Shown: positions 63,085-64,000 of the stretch, one piece after another
How the letters are laid out: every line of letters begins with the position of its first letter
Numbering within the stretch: the first letter of the stretch is position 1
Assembly (NCBI GenBank): GCA_965247225.1
Contig: CBDFGT010000009.1
Location: 1-64,000 of the forward strand
Reading direction: 5' to 3'
From: CBDFGT01 sp965247225
Lineage (GTDB): Bacteria > Pseudomonadota > Alphaproteobacteria > Rhizobiales > Rhizobiaceae
DNA length: 64,000 nt
Program-made: the position numbers and the translations under genes
Notes under the pieces: model-generated
Database searches by the model: none
What the model was told of the DNA's origin: nothing
The model's input: the letters and a program-made list of their open reading frames with translations, nothing else

Positions 63085-64000
63085 ATGATTACAAGACGTA
63101 CTTTGATGGCTGCCATCAGCGCAACAGCGCTTCTGGCTTCGGCAGGCTTTGCTTCTGCCCAGGACAAGATCTACATTCCGCTGATCTCGAAAGGGTTTCA
63201 GCATCAGTTCTGGCAGGCTGTAAAGGCCGGTGCCGACAAGGCCGCTGCCGAATTCGGCGTTGAAGTGACCTTTGAAGGTCCGGACAATGAAACCATGGTC
63301 GACAAACAGATCGACATGCTGACGGCGGCTCTTGCCAAAAAGCCGCAGGCCATTGGCTTTGCGGCGCTGGACACCCAGGCAGCAACACCGCTTCTGAAAC
63401 AGGCCCAGGAAGCAAAGATTCCGGTGATTGCATTTGACTCCGGTGTCGACAACGACATTCCTGTGACAACAGTCACAACCAACAACATTGCAGCCGCATC
63501 CCTTGCTGCGGATAAAATGGCAGAACTGATCGGTGGCAAGGGCAAGGTTGCTCTCGTTGTGCATGACCAGACATCCCGCACCGGGATTGATCGTCGTGAC
63601 GGCTTCGTCAACCGCGTCAAGGAAAAATATCTGATATCGAAATCGTCGATATCCAGTATGGCGGCGGCGACCAGTTGAAATCAACAGAAATCGCCAAGGC
63701 CATCCTGACGGCCAATCCTGACCTGAAGGGTTTCTTCGGTGCCAATGAAGGATCTGCAATCGGTGTTGTCAATGCTATCAAGGAAACCTCGACCAAAGGC
63801 GTGATTGTTATCGGCTATGATTCCGGTGCGGCCCAGAAGGCTGCCATCAAGGAAGGCATCATGGCAGGTGCCATCACACAGAGCCCGGTCGGCATGGGCT
63901 ATGAGACAGTCAAGGCCGCCCTTGCTGCCATCAAGGGCGAAACCCTGCCAAAGACCATCGATTCAGGCTTTGCATGGTGGGACAAGTCCAACATGGACAA
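63085..64000 (+). pseudogene. ribose-type periplasmic binding protein, frameshifted and cut by the window edge
   Basis: RbsB-like solute-binding protein. ATG 63085 follows GGAGGAA; signal peptide MITRRTLMAAISATALLASAGFASA. The mature part has KGFQHQFWQAVKAGADKAA, GPDNETMVDKQIDM and PVIAFDSGVDND typical of the family. Frame is lost after KEKY at the A run 63623-63627; adding one A restores DIEIVDIQYGGGDQLKSTEIAKAIL, and the frame then runs to the right edge, still 3' incomplete (GVIVIGYDSGAAQKAAIKEG). Homopolymer error is the likely cause. Substrate is unknown. Confidence 0.82.

Noticed and set aside
1..64000. CRISPR arrays, tRNA, rRNA genes, insertion sequences
   Set aside because: I looked for regular repeats, cloverleaf-like sequences and transposase motifs while reading both strands and saw none I could support.

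Overview
The window looks like chromosome of an alphaproteobacterium, most likely of the order Hyphomicrobiales (Rhizobiales). The DNA is moderately GC-rich by eye. The gene content fits: mntH with a Fur/Mur-type palindrome, several dehydrogenases fused to GcvT-like domains, many periplasmic-binding-protein ABC systems, and a degenerate copy of an interspersed palindromic element that I recall from Brucella, Ochrobactrum and rhizobia (about 13709-13815). I cannot name the genus.

Layout. 1-2675: gltX (5' part missing) and lysS. 2695-4374: a membrane-anchored protein with a long Ala/His/Glu-rich tail. 4512-12158: a LacI-regulated sugar importer with a family 2 glycoside hydrolase inside the operon. 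12311-16914: gabT-like transaminase, mntH, an Lrp-type regulator and a divergent ornithine cyclodeaminase-like gene. 16938-24585: a leftward methylamine/betaine catabolic operon (Rieske oxygenase, two dimethylglycine/sarcosine dehydrogenase-like fusions, aldehyde dehydrogenase). 24832-31530: sugar-acid type catabolism (enolase-superfamily dehydratase, hydroxyacid dehydrogenase, GMC oxidoreductase, LysR, SDR, amidohydrolase). 31553-33327: modBC with no modA in view.

33317-41004 is the most interesting part. Two tandem genes (35565 and 35794) encode the same 45-residue peptide, with a 15-residue double-glycine leader and a 30-residue core rich in Gly, Pro and Cys. The core has no Val, Ile, Leu, Met, Phe, Trp or Tyr. 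To the right are an LpxL-like acyltransferase, an HlyD-type adaptor and an ABC exporter with an intact C39 peptidase. To the left, divergent, are an acyl carrier protein and a ketosynthase that resemble NodF and NodE. A TolC-family gene lies at 44122. I infer a fatty-acylated, secreted RiPP or microcin-like peptide: ACP and ketosynthase make a special acyl chain, the acyltransferase attaches it, and C39-ABC/HlyD/TolC cleaves and exports the product. The acylation step is inference.

41017-51891: polyamine-type aminotransferase and glutamine synthetase-like ligase, TolC, a GH51 arabinofuranosidase with an ArsR-type regulator, and an ApbE/PepSY-flavoreductase/DUF2271 cassette whose DUF2271 protein carries a flavinylation motif. 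52022-53041: an AT-rich island with a HEPN (Abi-like) gene broken by an in-frame TGA, and an orphan terminator. 53159-56355: quinone oxidoreductase, ilvE-like aminotransferase, HI0933-type flavoprotein. 56636-64000: another GcvT-fused dehydrogenase, a GntR regulator with two winged helices, and a ribose-type ABC importer, cut by the window edge.

Three genes (the ketosynthase, the ribose-type ATPase and the last binding protein) are broken by single-base shifts, apparently at homopolymer runs. This pattern looks more like sequencing error than decay, so I describe them as single genes with frameshifts.
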